From contig NZ_BMTF01000015.1 in NCBI RefSeq assembly GCF_014649535.1, positions 118,230-182,229 on the forward strand: 64,000 bases of DNA, read 5' to 3'. Below are positions 50,652 through 58,261 of the stretch, piece by piece (the stretch's first letter is position 1; each line of letters begins with the position of its first letter). The position numbers were made by a program, and so were the translations under genes. This DNA comes from Streptomyces gelaticus (GTDB lineage: Bacteria > Actinomycetota > Actinomycetes > Streptomycetales > Streptomycetaceae). The notes below the pieces were generated by a model, which worked only from the letters and a program-made list of their open reading frames with translations, had not been told where the DNA came from and did not search any database.

Positions 50652-51518
50652 ATGTCCGATGCTCGTCCGAACCTGATGCGCCGTAGGCTCGGCCTTGCGT
50701 TGCGCACGCTGCGCCAGCGTGCCGGGCTCAACCTTCCCGATGCGGTCCGGCGGTTGGGGCTCTCCGGCCCGTCCGCACTCAGCAAGATCGAGAACGGCAA
50801 GCAGTGGGTTCCGTCGGCAGCCCTGGACAAGTACTTCGATGCCTACGGTGTTGAGGACGCGCAGCGCATAGCTGAGATCAGAAAGCTGGCTTCCCTCGCG
50901 TCGTCGCCGCGCAGGACCAACCTGTTCAACCAATACCGCGACGCGGTCCGTGACCCTTTCGCCGACTATCTCGAACTCGAAGAGCTGGCTGCGCACGCGG
51001 ACTGGTATGCGGTCCAGCTGATTCCCGGGCTCCTCCAGACCCCCGAGTACGCGCACGCGGTTGTGGATGGCAGCGGCAAGTGGCGGACCGCGCGAGAGGT
51101 GCGCACATTCGTCGAGTTGCGCATGAAGCGCCAGCAGGTCCTGCGCCGGGAGAACTCTCTGTCCCTGTGGTGTGTGCTGGATGAGGCCGCGTTGCGCAGG
51201 AAGATCGGCGGCCCTCAGATCATGGCTGGACAGTTCCATCATTTGTTGTCCATCACAGAGGAGTTGCCCGGGGTCGAGATCCAGGTCCTGCCGTTCAGCG
51301 CTGGCGTGCACGCAGGGATCGACGGGGCCTTCACGGTCTTCCGGTTCGACGCCGGCGATCCTCTGGCCGTGGTGGAGCCGCTGACAACCGCCCTCTATCT
51401 GGAGGAGGATGTTCACGTGGGGCGCTACGACGTCGCCTTCAACCACCTGCGCGCGCGAGCGCTGGACATCCCGGCGTCGCGCGACTTCATCAGCGAACTC
51501 ATCAAGGAGGAAGCTTGA
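50652..51518 (+). CDS. XRE-family helix-turn-helix regulator with DUF5753 domain
   Basis: The protein is 288 residues. The helix-turn-helix is about residues 10-65 (LGLALRTLRQRAGLNLPDAVRRLGLSGPSALSKIENG). DUF5753 follows (ADWYAVQLIPGLLQTPEYAHAV, IQVLPFSAGVHAGIDGAFTVF). It ends EEA and its stop overlaps the TTG start of a DUF397 gene. This is the second XRE/DUF397 pair in the window and, unlike the one at 5.3-6.3 kb, it faces an operon with an ATPase, a zinc-finger protein and a DUF6247 protein. Confidence 0.9.
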   Translation: MSDARPNLMRRRLGLALRTLRQRAGLNLPDAVRRLGLSGPSALSKIENGKQWVPSAALDKYFDAYGVEDAQRIAEIRKLASLASSPRRTNLFNQYRDAVRDPFADYLELEELAAHADWYAVQLIPGLLQTPEYAHAVVDGSGKWRTAREVRTFVELRMKRQQVLRRENSLSLWCVLDEAALRRKIGGPQIMAGQFHHLLSITEELPGVEIQVLPFSAGVHAGIDGAFTVFRFDAGDPLAVVEPLTTALYLEEDVHVGRYDVAFNHLRARALDIPASRDFISELIKEEA

Positions 51519-51727
51519 CCGGCAAGGCTGGCCTGGGTGCGGCCAACTGGACCAAGAGCAGCTTTAGTTCAGGTGGAGACAATTGCGTTGAGGTGGCGTT
51601 CGCGGACGGTGTGACCGGCATCCGTGACTCGAAGGTTACGCAATGCCCCGTTCTCACCGTCACCGCCGACGCGTTCGCCGCGTTCCTCGACGGAGTTCAA
51701 GGCAGCGGACTGGACCGGACCGTCTGA
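51515..51727 (+). CDS. DUF397 family protein
   Basis: The 70-residue protein starts at TTG 51515 inside the XRE stop (TTGA), with AAGGAGG 5-11 bases upstream. WTKSSFSSGGDNCVEVAF, GVTGIRDSKVTQCPVLTVTADAFAAFLDGV is the DUF397 pattern. It is probably a partner or modulator of the preceding regulator. Confidence 0.9.
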   Translation: MTGKAGLGAANWTKSSFSSGGDNCVEVAFADGVTGIRDSKVTQCPVLTVTADAFAAFLDGVQGSGLDRTV

Positions 51728-51748
51728 CACGACCGTCTCTGGGACGAC

Positions 51749-51785
51749 ACGAAGCGGGCCGCCCTGCCAGGGCGGCCCGCTTCGT
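51749..51785. terminator. Perfect 17-bp hairpin terminator
   Basis: ACGAAGCGGGCCGCCCT (51749-51765) pairs exactly with 51769-51785 around a 3-base loop. It ends the XRE/DUF397 unit and marks the border to the accessory segment. Confidence 0.85.
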
Positions 51786-51794
51786 TGAACGGGC

Positions 51795-52010
51795 TCAGTC
51801 TCGGGCGGCTGGGGGCGGCAGCTTCACGTCCAGAGACTTGGCCAGCGCGTCGATCTCCGAGACGCCGAGTGCAGCTCGACCGCGATCCCCTGGTCCAGCT
51901 CGCCTGGCCTCGCCTCAGCCGCCGAGGCGTCCATCAATCCGATATCGAGGTTGACGTCCTTGTTCGCCGTGAGCTTCGCGCCGTCGAAGACCTGGGCACC
52001 AGACCTGAGC
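51795..52010 (-). pseudogene. C-terminal remnant of an unidentified gene, frameshifted
   Basis: On the minus strand one frame reads VFDGAKLTANKDVNLDIGLM, then DASAAEARPGELDQGIAVEL. Another frame takes over with LGVSEIDALAKSLDVKLPPP and a TGA at 51797-51795. The composition is protein-like in both frames, so this is the tail of a lost gene with one frameshift near 51865-51880. I do not recognise the family. The ABC transporter gene next to it ends at 52048. Confidence 0.4.
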
Positions 52011-52047
52011 TACCGGCCCCGATCGGCCGACTCGGCCTTCGAGCGCC

Positions 52048-52782
52048 TCACTCCTGCAGGGGAAGTAGCGCGGAGTACGCGCCCTCCGCCAACCTGCCCG
52101 GCGCTGTGCCCGCCGGGGCATGCGCGAGGAACGTATCGGCAGTACCCGAGTGCAGGACCCGGCCCCTGGAGAGCACAGAGACATGGTCGGCTTCCTCTGC
52201 CAGGTCTGCGACGTCATGGGTGGACATGAGCACGCTCACATCATCCGTTAGGTTCCGCAGTAGGTCTCGAAAGACCCGCCGCTGGCGAGGGTCCATGCCA
52301 GCGGTCGGCTCGTCGAGCAGCAGGACGCGGGCTTCGTGCACGAGGGCCGCAGCTACGCCGACTCGGCGCAACTGACCGCCAGAGAGGCTGGTCGTCCTGG
52401 TGTCGGCCTGGTCCGACAGTTCCACTCTTGCCAACGCGCGGCGGGCTGCCCGCCAGGCATCGCTGCGGTTCATGCCCTTCAACCAGCCGACATAGGCGAC
52501 GTGCTCGCGAGCCGTCAGCCCCGGCATGGCGGTGATGTTCTGAGGCATCCATGCGACAGCCTGGCGGAAGGGCTTGGCTGTGCTGGGAAGGTCCCCGAAG
52601 GTGACACTGCCCCTCTTCGGGCGCACCACGGAGGCGGCGATTTTGAGCAGGGTGGACTTGCCCGCCCCATTTGGGCCCAGCAGGACCGTGAGCCCGGCTG
52701 GGAGGCGATAGCTGAAATCGTCCAGCACGGCCTGCTTGCGCCGACTGTATGCGTAGGTGCAGGAGGTCAGTTCAAGGGTCAT
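52048..52782 (-). CDS. ABC transporter ATP-binding protein
   Basis: The protein is 244 residues from ATG 52782 (MTLELTSCTYAYSRRKQAVLDDF). It has Walker A GPNGAGKST, Q-loop MPQN, signature LSGGQLRRV, Walker B VLLLDEPTAGMDP and H-loop STHD. It is of the exporter/antibiotic-resistance type. It is the last of three overlapping genes (ATGA with the small membrane protein), so it should power the two membrane subunits upstream. Confidence 0.92.
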   Translation of the reverse strand: MTLELTSCTYAYSRRKQAVLDDFSYRLPAGLTVLLGPNGAGKSTLLKIAASVVRPKRGSVTFGDLPSTAKPFRQAVAWMPQNITAMPGLTAREHVAYVGWLKGMNRSDAWRAARRALARVELSDQADTRTTSLSGGQLRRVGVAAALVHEARVLLLDEPTAGMDPRQRRVFRDLLRNLTDDVSVLMSTHDVADLAEEADHVSVLSRGRVLHSGTADTFLAHAPAGTAPGRLAEGAYSALLPLQE

Positions 52783-53363
52783 GAGAGGTTCCTCGCGAAA
52801 CGGAGCTGAACTGCGAGTCCAGCGGCGAACATCAGCGCGGCACCGGCCGCGGCGTGTGGCGCGCCGAGCGGCTCGGGGACGATGGTCCAGGGGTAGGGGT
52901 CGTTGCCGGCGCGGAAGCCGCAGAGGCACACCGTCAAGAGCCATGCCACGGGGAGAAGGACGCCAGGCTGCCCGAGCAGTGGACGAGTGATCAGCATCAA
53001 GCCCGCCAGGAAGAGGGTGTTTCGCCCAACCGCAGCAGTGACCGAGTCATCAAACGCTGCGCCCACGATTGCACTTGCGGCAGCGGCTGCTCCAACGGTA
53101 GCGATCACCAGCGCCCCGTCCAGGTATCTGATGGGGCGTACGCCTGTGCTCTCCGCGGCATCCAGGCGCGAATCGAGACATAGTGCCAGGCCGGACAAGA
53201 GCGGGATCGGAATGAAGAGGCTAAGGGCGACCTGGGTTGATCCGCCGGTGAGGGAGGGAAGCACCACGGACCCGCTCCGGAAGGTGATCAATAGCACCAC
53301 GTACGCGCCGAACGCGATCGGCACAACGGTATGGGCGCGGCGCGCCTTGATCCACCACGTCAT
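52779..53363 (-). CDS. Membrane protein of the ABC exporter operon
   Basis: The protein is 194 residues from ATG 53363 (MTWWIKARRAHTVVPIAFGAY), which overlaps the stop of the upstream gene (ATGA); GTG 53405 is a longer alternative. About six hydrophobic segments (VVPIAFGAYVVLLITF, LSLFIPIPLLSGLALCL, LDGALVIATVGAAAAASAIV, TLFLAGLMLITRPLLG, VLLPVAWLLTVCLCGF and a C-terminal helix) make it an integral membrane protein. I do not recognise the family. Coupling to the ATPase gene suggests a permease subunit. Confidence 0.8.
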   Translation of the reverse strand: MTWWIKARRAHTVVPIAFGAYVVLLITFRSGSVVLPSLTGGSTQVALSLFIPIPLLSGLALCLDSRLDAAESTGVRPIRYLDGALVIATVGAAAAASAIVGAAFDDSVTAAVGRNTLFLAGLMLITRPLLGQPGVLLPVAWLLTVCLCGFRAGNDPYPWTIVPEPLGAPHAAAGAALMFAAGLAVQLRFARNLS

Positions 53364-54622
53364 GAGCCCTGTCCGCATCCGGCCGCCAGTGTCCGGCTGA
53401 GCCACTTTCCTTGTTCGGCAGGGGAGGACGCCAGCACCTTTCGCACCTTGCTGCGCACTGCCTTCTCCTGGGGGAAGGCTCCTCTATCTGTCATGTGCTG
53501 GTTGTAGGTGCCCTGTTCGCCCGTCACGGTGGCTGCCCACAGCATCGCCGCGTTCCCTTGGGCAGGATCGACGCGCGCGCAGGGGAAGCGCACGGCCGCT
53601 CGGGTGAGTTGATACCGCAAGTCCCCCTGCCGGATCGAGTTCGTGAGGCCTACTCTCCAGGTCGTTTCTGTTGAGGGCAGGGGGTATCGGCCGTCCGCCA
53701 TCCGGTCTACGACCAGTTGAGGGTTTTCCGTGAATCCAGCCGCATGCAGGTTGGACAGGACGGAAGCCGCTTCCTTAGCGACCGCGGCGGGATCGGCCGA
53801 ACTCGCCTGAGGTATGCACACCCTCGGCGCCTTTCCTGCGCAGCTCATGGCGGCCTGCCCGGCCAGCAGGGGTGGGTTCGGCCCCCAGTCCTGCACGGAC
53901 TGGACGGCGAGAACAGGGCAAAGTACCGCTGTCGCGGCAGCGAGAGCTGCCCGGATCGCCTTGGGGCGAAGCGGCAGCCACAGGGCAGCCACTCCCGCCG
54001 CGATGCCTCCTGTGAACAAAAGATGGGGCGCGAAGGAGCCGTAGCTGGCCAGCTCACCGAACATGAGTGAGGTGGGGTACTGCCCGGACACGTGGCGGAC
54101 CCAGAAGGCATCGGTCGACCACGAGAACGCGACCAGTACCCAGACCAGTGCCGCCATGATGGGGGCGGCTACGGCGCGCGGGACGAACAGCCCTATGGCA
54201 AAGCCGATGACGGCGTGCGCGACACACAGACCCATGGCCATGAGCAGAGGTCCGAGACTGGCCGGGGTCGGAAGCGCTGCCGCGCTTCCGAGGGCGAGCG
54301 AAACGGGCAACACCAGCATGATCCAAGCGCAACCCACCACCGGAACAAGGCAATTCCATGCCACGCGGTAGCGGGAACGGAAGGGTGCCAGATCCCAGAT
54401 TCCTGCCCCTCTCAGGCGTCCGCTTTCCCATACGGCCAGGGCGGCGGTGAGAGCGTATGCCACCGCATAGGTGGTACCCAGAGCAGACGACACGAGTGCT
54501 GGAGCATATCCGAAGGCGCCTCGGGAAGCCCCATTGCCGTAGTAATAAAGAAGTGACAGCGCGATGGCGAATGGAGCTGCCAATTTCACACTGCTGACGC
54601 GCAAACTTGTTCTTATGTGCAC
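53360..54622 (-). CDS. Large membrane protein of the ABC exporter operon
   Basis: The protein is 420 residues from GTG 54622 (VHIRTSLRVSSVKLAAPFAI). The first ~250 residues contain about seven helices. The last ~160 form a hydrophilic domain beginning AVQSVQDWGPNPPLL, with three Cys (MSCAGKAPRVCIPQA, FPCARVD) and an end rich in basic residues (LAAGCGQGS). No domain is recognised. It is first in a three-gene overlapping operon with a small membrane protein and an ATPase, so a permease with an extracellular or processing domain is inferred. Codon GC is lower than in core genes. Confidence 0.8.
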   Translation of the reverse strand: MHIRTSLRVSSVKLAAPFAIALSLLYYYGNGASRGAFGYAPALVSSALGTTYAVAYALTAALAVWESGRLRGAGIWDLAPFRSRYRVAWNCLVPVVGCAWIMLVLPVSLALGSAAALPTPASLGPLLMAMGLCVAHAVIGFAIGLFVPRAVAAPIMAALVWVLVAFSWSTDAFWVRHVSGQYPTSLMFGELASYGSFAPHLLFTGGIAAGVAALWLPLRPKAIRAALAAATAVLCPVLAVQSVQDWGPNPPLLAGQAAMSCAGKAPRVCIPQASSADPAAVAKEAASVLSNLHAAGFTENPQLVVDRMADGRYPLPSTETTWRVGLTNSIRQGDLRYQLTRAAVRFPCARVDPAQGNAAMLWAATVTGEQGTYNQHMTDRGAFPQEKAVRSKVRKVLASSPAEQGKWLSRTLAAGCGQGS

Positions 54623-54653
54623 GCGAATCTTTCTGGAAAATGAATATGCGACA

Positions 54654-54682
54654 GGGGCGCGCTCGCACGGGAAGCGCGCCCC
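54654..54682. terminator. Hairpin terminator downstream of the small secreted protein gene
   Basis: GGGGCGCGCT (54654-54663) pairs perfectly with AGCGCGCCCC (54673-54682) around a 9-base loop. On the minus strand it is followed by an AT-rich stretch. It separates the secreted-protein gene from the ABC operon. Confidence 0.65.
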
Positions 54683-54708
54683 TATACCCCTAGGTCTCGC
54701 GGAGTCGG

Positions 54709-55131
54709 TCAGTCAGCCTGAGTGGTGTCGACGGCCACCACTCGTACCCAAAGGAGTCCACCGTCAGTGTCCTGCAGCCTGAAATAGTAGTTGTCAGTGG
54801 GGAGGCCCGTCCACTCGCCAGCACTAACGGAATCGTCGCCGTTGAAGCAATTGGTGAATGTCTTGGTGCCGTGGTTATTATCGGGCGTGAAGGCGTTGTC
54901 TTCCCAGAGTGCCACCTTTGTGAACTTGCCGATCGCATTCTGTTGTGTGCAGTCCTTGAATCTGACCTCGCTGTAGCTTTCGTCGTCCCAGCGCTGCGAT
55001 TCAAACCCGGTGGCCGCACTGCCGATCGAGGACTGCCAATTTGCAAGAGCTTGAGGCGCCATGGCTATCACCAGCGCAGAAGCGATTCCGGAAACGGCGG
55101 CCACGTTGCGCTTTGTGAATGTTGACAACAT
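54709..55131 (-). CDS. Small secreted protein of unknown function
   Basis: The protein is 140 residues from ATG 55131 (MLSTFTKRNVAAVSGIASAL), after AGGAG with a very short spacer; TTG 55128 is better spaced. A Sec signal peptide ends near PQALA|NWQSS (about residue 30). The mature protein is acidic with two Cys (VRFKDCTQQN, FTNCFNGDD), which could form one disulfide, and no recognised domain (it ends DGGLLWVRVVAVDTTQAD). Composition is strikingly AT-rich for the window, suggesting horizontal origin. It lies just upstream of the unfamiliar ABC exporter on the same strand. Confidence 0.72.
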   Translation of the reverse strand: MLSTFTKRNVAAVSGIASALVIAMAPQALANWQSSIGSAATGFESQRWDDESYSEVRFKDCTQQNAIGKFTKVALWEDNAFTPDNNHGTKTFTNCFNGDDSVSAGEWTGLPTDNYYFRLQDTDGGLLWVRVVAVDTTQAD

Positions 55132-55311
55132 TACTCCTGGTGAAGAATTAAGTCGAAATCGAACTTCCTTAGAATAAGCATCCATTGTGTATGCGTCAAG
55201 AGGTGATATGTCTCTGTATTGGCGATTGGGGCATTTTCATGTGTGACGTGACGCAAATCGGCATACAGGTCGAAACGGAGGTAAATAATCTCTCGAATTC
55301 AAGGCCGTGTC

Positions 55312-55777
55312 CTATTTGGTGGGTCGAACGAGTCGTTTGTAGCAGCAGAGGGCTGCGGCGAGGTCGAGGAAGGCCAGGCAGGGTAGTTGCGTGGGCGGCG
55401 TTCGTAGCATTGATTGAGTCTGCGGTAGCTGGTCAGTCGGGCGTTGGGTCCGCTCAATGACCCATCGGCGGAGCCCTGACCGTTCGCCGGACTCGATGCC
55501 TTTGCGGGTGATGCAGACACCGATGCGTTTGCCGCGTAACCATTTCTGCAGGTGAGGGATTTTTCGTACGTCTTGTTGGCGTGCGGGGCGTCGGGATTGA
55601 AGTGGCGGCCATTGGGGTGTGACTCGTTTGGTGACTGGCCACCATGGGCTTCAGCCCTTCGTTTTCGTGGGTGCTGGCGGCCGAGGCGACAACGACCAGA
55701 GGCAGTCCTTTCGCGTCCGACAAGACGTGCATTTTGAAGCCCGGCTCGCCGCGGTCCACGGGACTCGGACCTGTGAG
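55312..55777 (-). pseudogene. Decayed IS5-family transposase (C-terminal part)
   Basis: On the minus strand GLTGPSPVDRGEPGFKMHVL and SDAKGLPLVVVASAASTHEN are followed, across frame changes, by LTSYRRLNQCYERRPRNY and finally CCYKRLVRPTK with TAG at 55314-55312. This is the C-terminal half of a known type of Streptomyces IS5 transposase (D...STH block, then the YRRLN-RYER-PRNY end). At least two frameshifts and the missing N-terminus show that it is dead. It ends abruptly at 55777, where the inverted repeat of the next element begins. Confidence 0.75.
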
Positions 55778-55793
55778 ACCGCTTTGAGATCTG
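55775..55793 (+). repeat. Left inverted repeat of the candidate element
   Basis: GAGACCGCTTTGAGATCTG at 55775-55793 is the inverted counterpart of 57148-57169, whose complement ends AGACCGCGTTTGAGATCTG; they match except for one inserted base. Confidence 0.6.
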
Positions 55794-55815
55794 GTCGTCG
55801 TGGGACGATCGATCG

Positions 55816-56211
55816 GTGACGCACCACTTGAATCGCGCCCGGTCCCTTGAAGAGCTTGAACGCGCCTGCTGGCCGGATCCGTCAGCCGACGACACTCGTC
55901 TTGTCACTACTGCTCACGCCTTGCGGCGTCGGCCGATCGGCGAGCTGACCGTCGAGGACATGCGCTTGTTGATCGGGCAGCACATAGGCCTGCCCTACCT
56001 CCTGCCACTGGCGCTGGAGGTACTGCGGGAGAACCCGATGGCAGAGGGGCACATGTACGAAGGTGATCTGCTGTCCGCGGTCCTCACCAGGAACCCATCG
56101 GTATGGGCCGAGTTTCCCGAACTCAGCCGAGAACTGAGCGAGATCGTCTCGAAGTTGGCTGGCCTACCCCCTGACCTGCAACAGAAGGTTGAGCACTTCC
56201 TGGCTCCATAG
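55816..56211 (+). CDS. CdiI-type contact-dependent growth inhibition immunity protein
   Basis: The protein is 131 residues from GTG 55816 (MTHHLNRARSLEELERACWP). RSLEELE-W--P--D-TRLV-T-H-LRR-PIGELTVEDMRLLIGQHIGLPYLLPLALEVLRENP is the hallmark of a CDI-system immunity family common in actinobacteria and proteobacteria. HMYEGDLLSAVLTRNPSVW and LPPDLQQKVEHFLAP complete it. It would bind and neutralise a toxin tip; no such toxin gene is nearby, so it is an orphan. It lies between a dead transposase and an intact one. Confidence 0.85.
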   Translation: MTHHLNRARSLEELERACWPDPSADDTRLVTTAHALRRRPIGELTVEDMRLLIGQHIGLPYLLPLALEVLRENPMAEGHMYEGDLLSAVLTRNPSVWAEFPELSRELSEIVSKLAGLPPDLQQKVEHFLAP

Positions 56212-56256
56212 AGCGCTGCCGCAGGAGGTTCCCCGTGGAAGGGACAGCCGGCGTAT

Positions 56257-57135
56257 CTACGGAACGTCTCGCAGGAGCAAGCGCGGGCCGGGACGCGTCG
56301 CTGGTTGGCCACGGGTGAGTCGGCGGACCATGATGCCGATCATTGCCCAGCGGATCATGGTCTCTGAGTGAGCGGGGCTGGTCTCGTAGTCACGCGCAAG
56401 GCGGCGGTGGGAGGTGAGCCACGAGAAGGTGCGCTCGACGGCCCATCTCTTGGGCTGGACCTGGAAACCACGCTGGTCCGGGGCCTTGCGCACGATCTCC
56501 AGCTCACGGCCGAGGATCGTGCGTGACCACTCCACGAGGCGGCCTGCGAAGCCTTGGTCCGCCCAGATCTTCTGCACGCCCGGATGGTCCAGGCGGGTCC
56601 ACAGCAACGAACGCTTCGCGCCGTCGCGGTCCTGGATGTTCGCCGCGACCACGTGAACCGCCAGCAGCAGGCCCAGGGTGTCCGTGACGATGAACCGCTT
56701 GCGACCTTTCACCTTCTTGCCCGCGTCGAAGCCGCGGGTGCCAGCGGGGACAGTGTCGGCCGTGCGCACGGACTGCGAGTCGATCAGCCCGGCGCTCGGC
56801 TCCGCGTTACGGCCGTCAGCCTCACGAACCCGGCCGCGCAACGTGTCGTGGACCCGCTCAATAGTTCCGTCGTCGTGCCACCAGGTGAAGTACCAGTACA
56901 CCGTGGGCCAGGGCGGAAAGTCCTTCGGCAGCTGACGCCAGGCACACCCGGTCCGCACCACATAAAAGATCGCGTCCACGATCCGCCGACGTGGGTGCGT
57001 CTCCCGCCGCCCGCCCTTCGGCCCGACCCTCGCCGCCGGTAATAGCGGCTCGACCAGAGCCCACTGCTCATCCGCCAGATCCGACGGATACCCGCCCCCA
57101 GAGCCACTCACGTATGGCTCAACGACCCCTGCCAC
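56257..57135 (-). CDS. IS5-family transposase, intact
   Basis: The protein is 292 residues. An N-terminal DUF4096-like domain (YPSDLADEQWALVEPLLP, then FYVVRTGCAWRQLPKDFPPW and TVYWYFTWWHDDGTIERV) precedes the DDE domain. The first Asp is in GLIDSQSVRTA, the second in KIWADQGFAG and the Glu in AVERTFSWL. KKVKGRKRFIVTDTLG is also typical. The frame is uninterrupted, so the element could be active. It converges on the CdiI-type gene with 45 bases between stops. Confidence 0.93.
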   Translation of the reverse strand: MAGVVEPYVSGSGGGYPSDLADEQWALVEPLLPAARVGPKGGRRETHPRRRIVDAIFYVVRTGCAWRQLPKDFPPWPTVYWYFTWWHDDGTIERVHDTLRGRVREADGRNAEPSAGLIDSQSVRTADTVPAGTRGFDAGKKVKGRKRFIVTDTLGLLLAVHVVAANIQDRDGAKRSLLWTRLDHPGVQKIWADQGFAGRLVEWSRTILGRELEIVRKAPDQRGFQVQPKRWAVERTFSWLTSHRRLARDYETSPAHSETMIRWAMIGIMVRRLTRGQPATRPGPRLLLRDVP

Positions 57136-57147
57136 CCCGGGACACGG

Positions 57148-57169
57148 CAGATCTCAAACGCGGTCTGAG
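57148..57169 (-). repeat. Right inverted repeat of the candidate element
   Basis: CAGATCTCAAACGCGGTCT at 57148-57166, extending to 57169, lies 12 bases beyond the transposase start codon. That is the expected position of an IS5 terminal repeat, and it mirrors 55775-55793. Confidence 0.6.
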
Positions 57170-57172
57170 TTC

Positions 57173-57574
57173 GCCTCCTTCTTTACAGCGCACGTGGGCG
57201 GAGCCGAGGACGACGCGGGAAACGTCGAGCAGGCCGGCGGGAGTGTCCTGGGTTCCGCCACCCTACGGCCGCACCTTTCGACGGCGGGATCAACGGCTTC
57301 GCGATCTCCCACAGCCCGTCGCCTCGCCGGCGGGGTGGGGGCAGGATTCCGGTCCGGCATTGCGCCCGCTGTGACCAGCGCGACCGCCGTCCGGTTCATG
57401 CCGGAGGTCAGAGCCAGGCCGGTGGCCAACTCTGCGAGGGGGCGGCCGACCGCCTGCGTGCCATCGGGTCTTCGTCTGGTGCCGCCGCCGAGACGCAGGC
57501 ATGCTTCGGGTGCTCCCGAGGAGCGCGATGCCTGCCGATCCGACCGATCGGGCCGGTCCTCAACGGCCCCCCGT
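57173..57574. other. Gene-free stretch after the insertion element
   Basis: About 400 bases hold no supported gene. One minus frame around 57345-57430 reads ATGLALTSGMNRTAVALVTA, which resembles a hydrophobic segment of a lost membrane protein, but it has no context in frame. The region lies downstream of the TetR gene at 57575 and may contain its terminator. Confidence 0.35.
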
Positions 57575-58261
57575 TCAGCTCTTGCGGTGCCCCACCAGCC
57601 GGGGCTTCGACTCCAGGTTCTCCAGGCCGTGCCAGGCCAGATTCACCAGGTGGGCGGCGACCTCCGACTTCTTCGGCTTGCGGGCGTTGACCCACCACTG
57701 GCCGGTCAGGGCGACCATGCCGACCAGCGCCTGCGCGTACAGCGGGGCCAGCTTCGGGTCGAAGCCGCGGGCCTTGAACTCCAGGCCCAGGATGTCCTCC
57801 ACCTGGGTGGCGATATCGCTGATCAAGGAGGCGAAGGTGCCCGTCGACTGGGCCACGGGGGAGTCGCGGACCAGGATGCGGAAGCCGTCCGTGTACGTCT
57901 CGATGTAGTCGAGCAGGGCGAACGCCGCCTGCTCCAGGAGCTCGCGGGGGTGGCCGGCGGTCAGCGCGCTGGTGACCATGTCGAGGAGCTGGCGCATCTC
58001 GCGGTCGACCACGACGGCGTACAGCCCCTCCTTGCCGCCGAAGTGCTCGTACACGACCGGCTTGGAGACACCGGCACGGGACGCGATCTCCTCGACCGAG
58101 GTGCCCTCGAAACCCTTGTCGGCGAAGAGCGTGCGACCGATGTCCAGCAACTGTTCGCGGCGTTCCTTGCCCGTCATCCGCACCCGGCGGGTACGCCGGG
58201 TGGAGGAGGGACGGTTTTTCTCGCTGCTGGTGCTGGAGTCGGTCGCCACGTCGTCAATCAT
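57575..58261 (-). CDS. TetR family regulator coupled to an acyl-CoA desaturase
   Basis: The protein is 228 residues from ATG 58261 (MIDDVATDSSTSSEKNRPSS), which overlaps the desaturase stop (ATGA). A basic tail (RRTRRVRMTGKERR) leads into the helix-turn-helix (FEGTSVEEIASRAGVSKPVVYEHFGGKEGLYAVV). The C-terminal domain ends WWVNARKPKKSEVAAHLVNLAWHGL. As the second gene of a two-gene unit it probably represses the desaturase and itself in response to an acyl-CoA-type ligand, as DesT- or FasR-like proteins do. Confidence 0.9.
   Translation of the reverse strand: MIDDVATDSSTSSEKNRPSSTRRTRRVRMTGKERREQLLDIGRTLFADKGFEGTSVEEIASRAGVSKPVVYEHFGGKEGLYAVVVDREMRQLLDMVTSALTAGHPRELLEQAAFALLDYIETYTDGFRILVRDSPVAQSTGTFASLISDIATQVEDILGLEFKARGFDPKLAPLYAQALVGMVALTGQWWVNARKPKKSEVAAHLVNLAWHGLENLESKPRLVGHRKS

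Larger units (their letters stand above)
55775..57169. mobile_element. Candidate IS5-type element carrying a passenger immunity gene
   Basis: Two imperfect inverted repeats (55775-55793 and 57148-57169) enclose a plus-strand immunity gene and a minus-strand intact IS5 transposase. The left repeat sits exactly where homology to the decayed transposase stops, as expected for insertion into it. No clear target-site duplication is seen, and ordinary IS5 elements are shorter (about 0.9 kb), so the left end of the active IS could instead lie nearer 56240. Confidence 0.45.

Noticed and set aside
57345..57430. Minus-strand hydrophobic frame as a membrane protein gene
   Set aside because: Only a short stretch looks protein-like, with no start, no ribosome site and low-complexity text around it.
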